From: Rhynochetos jubatus
Taxonomy: Eukaryota; Chordata; Aves; Eurypygiformes; Rhynochetidae
Reading direction: 5' to 3'
Length of the DNA: 64,000 nucleotides
NCBI GenBank assembly: GCA_027574665.1
Contig: CM050676.1
Coordinates: forward strand, 6,128,157 to 6,192,156
Shown here piece after piece: positions 58,761 to 64,000 of the stretch. The number at the start of each line of letters is the position of its first letter. Positions within the stretch are counted from its first letter, which is position 1. The notes under the pieces are model-generated. The model was not told the origin of the DNA and did no database searches. It worked only from the letters and a program-made list of their open reading frames with translations. The translations under genes and the position numbers were made by a program.

Positions 58761-59909
58761 GTCAAAACTGATTTAAGGAAGACACCCTTAACTGTTAGAG
58801 GAGCAACATCCAGAGACCAGCACTGGGGTGGCAAGTGCAGAGATCCTTGCTGGAAGGGAGTGTGCTGAGAAGCTGCTTGGCCCATGCTGACTGAGGGATG
58901 GTAGCACAGCAAAGCCAAAGCAGACAGGAAGCTTTTCAACTCTCACCCCTGCAGCTGAACCGTCCAAAAAGCTTCCTGTACATCAGATTGAGCAGCATGA
59001 AAACACTAGGCAAACACGGAGTACGTGTCTGGTCTGTGAGCTCCTCCTGAAACGGATGAGAAAGTCCCTATTCCCTGACAAAATCCAGGGGCAAGAATGG
59101 TGCTGGTGAAAAACATCTCTTGGCTGGAAGATAACAGTTGAGTAACACCTAGCACCTGCTATTTCATGGAGACTAAAATCTTTGGATCTGAGGCCACACT
59201 GGTGAAAATAAGCACTAACAACCCCATGATGCAAGAACAATGAAGTTTCTACCACCTTTGTGAGGAGCGATTTCACAGCACCAGGGAAGATCCTGTTCTA
59301 TTTCGAGTGCCAAAGTAGTCCCACAGTCAAAGACTCATTTCCAAGGGGGGCATCCTCTTGTTATTCCAGTGTAACAACCCAGATCTGAGCTTATGTCCAA
59401 TTCAGTCAGGTTTTGTGGCGAGCAGGAAGGAGACCAGGCTAGTCCCACCTTACCACTTCATGATAAAGTTCCCTGTTACAAAAACAGAAAGACCCCTGGT
59501 TAACGACAGTCCTTTGGGCAAAAAATGGTTTGACTTCAGTTTGCGCAATGCGGTGGAAAACAACCTGCACAAGAAGATTAGTATCTTCGTATGAGCACTC
59601 AGTGTCCTTGGCAGAGGAGGGACAGAGACCAGCACATAAAAAGAAGAGAGCACCTTCTCAGATTAGGCTGCGCAACCATCCCTGCTGTCAAGCAAGAGCC
59701 CTCATGCCTGATTGTGAGGAAGAAAGGTAAACAGGAGAGTTCTGCTGCTTCAGGGCAGACTGAAACTCCAAGCATGTGGCTGACCAGCAGCAGGAACAGC
59801 TGGGAAAAGCTATCCCCAGAGGTGAAAGCTCTAGAGGCTAGAAGTACAGGGCAAGAAGGCATTTCTGCCTCATGCATACAGAGTACAACGTGTTCAAGAA
59901 ACCTACCTT

Positions 59910-61955
59910 TCAGGGAAATGGGTGTGTCTGGCTCTTGTCAGGCATCAGCTGCTCCCTGGATGCTTTTTCAAGACTGAAGATGTCAGATTTGCTCTTTGCT
60001 TTGGATAGACCCCACACAACAACAGAAGCCACAGCTGCCAGGATGCTCAGGAGCACTAGAGAGGAGAGCGCACAGAGAACTACTCACTGCACCTTGTCTG
60101 GACATCAGTATGGTGCTCTGCTGCTCAACAGCTTCCCTCAAGGATGAAGGACAAAGAGAGGAAGTGAGTTAGTGCCAGATCACATGGAATGGCCTTTCCA
60201 AGGACATGGTGTGTCCAAGTCACAGGAATGATTAAGCTGCAGTGTAAGGCCTTCCCTAGCCCTTCCAGTCCAGTGAAAGCAGCTGCTGACACAGGCTCAG
60301 AATTAACTCCATCAGGATACTCAATTTATAGCCAAAGACAGGACCAAGACCATGTGCACCACCCTGAGTCTCACATACCTGCAATAATCGAGATCCACAT
60401 GTGGCCTTGTCTCCTTGATGGCACAGAGTCCCCAGGCACAGATGTAGCTGAGGCCTCTGTGATGAAAGAACAAGAAGTCCATTGGGCTTCCAGCTCACCT
60501 TGTGGTCAGAATCAAAGCAGTCTCCAATCCAAACTTGGCTAAGTTCCCAGCTCATCTCAAGGGTGCCAACAGGCCTTTTTCAATTTAAGCAAAACCTTAC
60601 CTGCTGTTACTGCGATTAGCCCATACCAGAGGAAAAAGGTCCTACTGGAAATGTATAATAAAGCTGGAAAATTTCCCAGCTGTAGCTACAGCATCCTAAC
60701 CTCTCCTCCTGGCACTGGGAAGCCCCAGGTACAACCGAAATACTACTCATCTCCTCACCTAGCACCTGAACTGCTGCAGGCATCAAATCCAAACACAGCC
60801 TCTCTCGCCTGCAGTAGTCTCCCTCCTCTCCACTTCCACTGCGTTTCAGCTGCAGAGGTCACAGAAAGGCAAGAAAAGCTGAAACAGCACTTTCAAGCAC
60901 CTCAGACAGTCAACAAGTCCGTGACGAAGGAAGCTCCAGAGATCTCAGAGCAGAGCAGCAGATATGAACAGTCCTGGGGATGCAGAGACACCCTTCATCT
61001 TGACAGATACCAGTGTCTGCTACATGGACCTCGTCTCTACGGCCTAGAAGTGCTTCCCTTTTCCCTCTGGCTTGCCCACTCTGCCGAGATCACAGGAGCT
61101 CAGAAAGGCTGACAGACTCCAATGTCACTGGCTTGGTGAAAGGAAGCAGCCAGAGTTGCACGCTCTGGAAGAAGGTACTTCAAAGGCGCTTCCCGAGGGA
61201 GCCCTGGCCTGGCTCCACAGGAGGAAGCCTGAGGTGGGGCTGGCCCTACAGCGCTTCCTCTGCCCAACGCAAATCGCGATGAGTGCAACCCTCGCAGGCT
61301 AGAAACGACGCAGATGAAAAGCTCCAGCGTGGCAGATCACCCTCCGAGCACAGCGGCCACCAGCCGGGGCTCCGGCACCGCCTCCCGCAGGCACCTGTCC
61401 CTCGCGCCCCCACCCCTCCCGGCCGACCCACGGGGCCGTGCCAACAGCCACACCCCCCGCACCTGCGCCGCCGGTGGCCGGCACCGCCGAGGTCCGCAGC
61501 GGGGTCACCCAAACGCCATCAGGACTCGGGTCCGCCGGGGTCGCCGTCCCACAGCCCCGCTCGTCCCCCTCATCCTCGCAGTCGGGGTGTCCATCACAGC
61601 GCCACTCCCAGGGGAAGCAGATGGCGCCGGGCTCACACTGGAACTGGTCCGGGGGGCAACCGGACAGGGACTCTGCAGGGAGAGGACAGGGGGTGAGGAG
61701 CCGCGGAATGCCCGCGCCCCGCCGTCATGGGCGGTGTCCCGCCGGGATCCCCACCGCGCCCCTCACCGGGGTGAGCCCGCGCACAAGGGCGCACAAGGGC
61801 ACCAGCCAATGAGAGAGAAGGGCGTGTGTGGGGAGCCAATAGAACGGTCGAGACACGGTGCGGCGGCGCCGCGTCCCGGGCCCCACCCCCCACTTACCGT
61901 TCCCTGGCGGAGGGAGCAGCAGCACCGGCAGCAGCACCGGCAGCAGCACCAACAT
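59910..61955 (-). CDS. CD320: CD320-like single-pass receptor with one LDLR class A domain
   Basis: Four exons keep phase 1 at every junction: 61955-61898 (signal peptide, [19 protein letters not shown]), 61672-61463, 60456-60379 and 60055-59910, giving 163 residues. Exon 2 holds one LDL-receptor class A repeat: [11 protein letters not shown], a Cys in AICFPW, then [20 protein letters not shown] with the acidic calcium-binding residues. A Thr/Pro/Ser-rich stalk follows, then a transmembrane helix ([17 protein letters not shown]) and a tail of about 30 residues ending HPFP. The order matches CD320, the receptor that takes up transcobalamin-bound vitamin B12, but human CD320 has two such repeats and no second one was found in the introns. 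PRAM1 is a near neighbour of CD320 on human 19p13.2, which supports the name. Confidence 0.75.
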
Positions 61956-62310
61956 ACCGCGGCCCTCACGCGTGGGACCCACCACTGCTGCCGCACCGTT
62001 ATAAAGCCGGCGGCACGCTGGCAAGGCGCATGCGCACGGGTGTGACCTCCACCAATGGGATGCTCGGGGGGGCGGGGTACAGGCGCGTGTCCTTGAGGAG
62101 GCAGCGCCCGCCCGAGAGACCCTTGGCCGGGGGCGGGGAGGGGCATCGCCGCGGGCTCGCGCGTGCGCAGCTCCGCGGGGAGCACGCGCAGCGGTAGGGC
62201 CATCTCACCTGCGCTTCGCGGGAAGGCAGACGCAGCCCCGATGGAGGAGGGCGGTTTGCTCAGAGCCGGTTCCCCGCTTGCTTCGGCCTCCACGGAGCCA
62301 AGCCGACGCT
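61330..62310. promoter_or_regulatory. CpG island and promoter of the CD320-like gene
   Basis: A G+C- and CpG-rich block covers exons 1-2 and upstream sequence. On the minus strand CTTTATAAC (62006-61999) is a TATA-like box 44-51 bases before the start codon. CCAAT motifs occur near 61804, 61837 and 62052. A divergent plus-strand gene may start near its right edge, but no exon is visible. Confidence 0.6.
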
Positions 62311-62874
62311 TACCCGGGTGACTTTTTAAGCTTTCCCCTAGAGCCAGTGGTTGAAAACCACTGCCAGCAGGCAGCCGACCACGCAGGGGCTCAGCCTAAC
62401 TACATCGGCACTCCTCCTGTGACCCCCACAGCTCCGGGATGCTGGACACACTGTCCTGCAGGTCGCTGAGAAATAATCCACGTAGCTCCCAGCAGTTGCT
62501 GGGTCACTGCAGTGTGAGTCCAGGTGACCTGCTGTTATTGGGAAGGGACCAGGCTATGGTGCTCAGCGTCAGGAAAAGCACGTAGCTATCAGGGCAGGCT
62601 GCCCCAGGTATCAGACACTTAAGGTAAGAGTGCCGTGGGGTACTTAACTCCTGTCTCTCATTGCAAAATCAGAGCATGAGGTCCTTTTTGGCCAGGGTGC
62701 GTTTTATTCAGCTCTGTCCATACGTGGTACCTCAGGTGTATTTTTGGGTCTCACCTTGAAGTAGGATCACAGACAGCTTACAGAGGCACTGAGCCTAAAC
62801 TCAAATGTGTGTACTATGTTGCTATTCCCTGAACGAAAGCTTACACCCAAAACAGCACTGAAGAGTAGTAATTT
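62311..62874. other. Intergenic, nothing recognised
   Basis: About 560 bases between the CpG island and the putative LTR. I see no splice-compatible exon or repeat. Confidence 0.35.
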
Positions 62875-63890
62875 TGTGGTGGTGCATTTCTTCCCCTCTT
62901 AACTCCTGGAAAGTTTTATGGCCTTGGAGATTCCTGTCAACCCTTGGCCATTGTGCAGGGAGTTTGGTCGTTAAGCACCCCTTATCACATCAAAACACTC
63001 TTGCACTACCAAGGTGGGGAATGGCCACACTAGGGGTCAGTTGCCTGGTTACAGTGTGGGATGAGAGTGAAATCATCCCCTGCCAGCCCTGAACCTTATT
63101 GCAGTCTGGATAGATCGGTACCTGCTGGAAATTCCAATGACAACCTGCCCCAATTAAGGCCAGGATGTAAAATTATTTATGCCTAAAGTCAATTATCTCG
63201 CGACCCTATAAATAGCAGTTCCAGGGATGACCCTTGGAGCTCTCCTGGACCGCAACAGGCTGTGCCCAGCATCTCCCTCTGAGTGGGACGTCTCTCAGAG
63301 TTCGCAAACTCTCAAGTTTGTGAAATCAGAGAATAGTCAACACAAACTGGGCTGAATAAACTCTCCTTGAGGCTCAACTCTTCGCCCGTTGAGAGATGCA
63401 CAGACATCCAACGTGAATATTTTCACTGAACTCAAGGGGAAATTTTCACAGGTACCTTCATAAAATATACGTATATCTCTCTCTATTTCTGTATCTGTCT
63501 GTGTGAGTGTGTGCGTGCAGCTTTATGTTGATAACCTTGTTAAGTCTTTGATTAAGTTACTGTGCTGATTTGTTGAAAGTTAAGTCCTGCTGAGTAATTG
63601 TGTGATCTAATTGTGTGACATACCTGAATAGTGTTAAGGAACTTTGAATCATTGCTGCCCCACATTGTTGCTATCCTCAAGTTTCACACCAAGCATGAAA
63701 GTTCACACACTGTGATCCTTTCCCTGATTCCTTAGACATAAACCGTTGACCAGGTCTGGGACTAGGGGTGGATTCAGCCGCACCTAGACTTCTCTCTCGA
63801 GGAGTTTAGAAAGCAAGGGGGTCCACTCTGAACCTCGTGACCGAACGGGAGGAAATTCCTTGCCCCTTTTCCCTAATCCATGTCACAACA
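62875..63890 (+). repeat. Putative ERV LTR
   Basis: It begins TGTGGTGGTG and a matching inverted end CATGTCACAACA lies at 63879-63890. Between them are a TATA box (CCCTATAAATAGCAG near 63205) and, about 140 bases further, a poly(A) signal (GAATAAACTCTCC near 63353), the order of U3-R-U5. No target duplication is visible at this right end, and CCATGTCA recurs at the window edge (63993-64000), so the real end may lie outside. Confidence 0.5.
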
Positions 63891-64000
63891 ATCCAATCCT
63901 GCCTTGATTTCCCTTACTCTGTAAATAATTTTTACTTCATGTACCGACTACTTTAATCTGTTGCTAATTTGATTTTGCCTTTGTATGTTTTTCCATGTCA

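Overview
This window is avian nuclear DNA, probably from a small gene-dense chromosome. The evidence is CR1 LINE fragments with avian-type 3' ends, an avian-type solo LTR, an intact two-LTR avian endogenous retrovirus, and short-intron vertebrate genes with CpG-island starts. I rebuilt the genes by hand from splice sites, reading-frame phase and family resemblance. CD320 and PRAM1 sit close together on human 19p13.2, so the block resembles that region (bird chromosome 28 in many species). This placement is from memory and was not searched.

Layout. Positions 1-22,372 (minus) hold an EAAT5-type glutamate transporter of the SLC1A family. Its C-terminal end runs off the left edge, and a 6.9-kb retroviral element lies in its second coding intron in antisense orientation. 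From about 23.9 to 24.45 kb there is a solo LTR. From 24.6 to 30.5 kb (minus) lie the exons of PRAM1, an SH3-like adaptor of myeloid cells. From 33.7 to 36.0 kb (plus) is POLE4, complete in four exons. From 37.6 to 41.8 kb (plus) is a five-exon gene for a small secreted cysteine-rich protein. From 44.6 to 46.5 kb (plus) are exons of a second cystine-knot protein with a poly(A) signal. From 48.2 to 50.6 kb (plus) is ADMP, a BMP-class ligand, complete in five exons behind a TATA box. From 52.95 to 55.86 kb (minus) is a two-exon KCNV2-like silent potassium-channel subunit. From 59.9 to 61.96 kb (minus) is a CD320-like gene with only one LDL-receptor class A domain. The last kilobase looks like another LTR.

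How the genes work together. The most interesting block is 37.5-50.6 kb. Two small cystine-knot protein genes lie directly upstream of ADMP on the same strand. Close linkage of Pinhead, a secreted cystine-knot protein, with Admp has been described in other chordates, so this is a good candidate for that locus, possibly with an extra member. The SLC1A and KCNV genes resemble retina-associated families (EAAT5, Kv8.2), but their neighbours differ from those of human SLC1A7 and KCNV2. They may be old paralogues that mammals lost.
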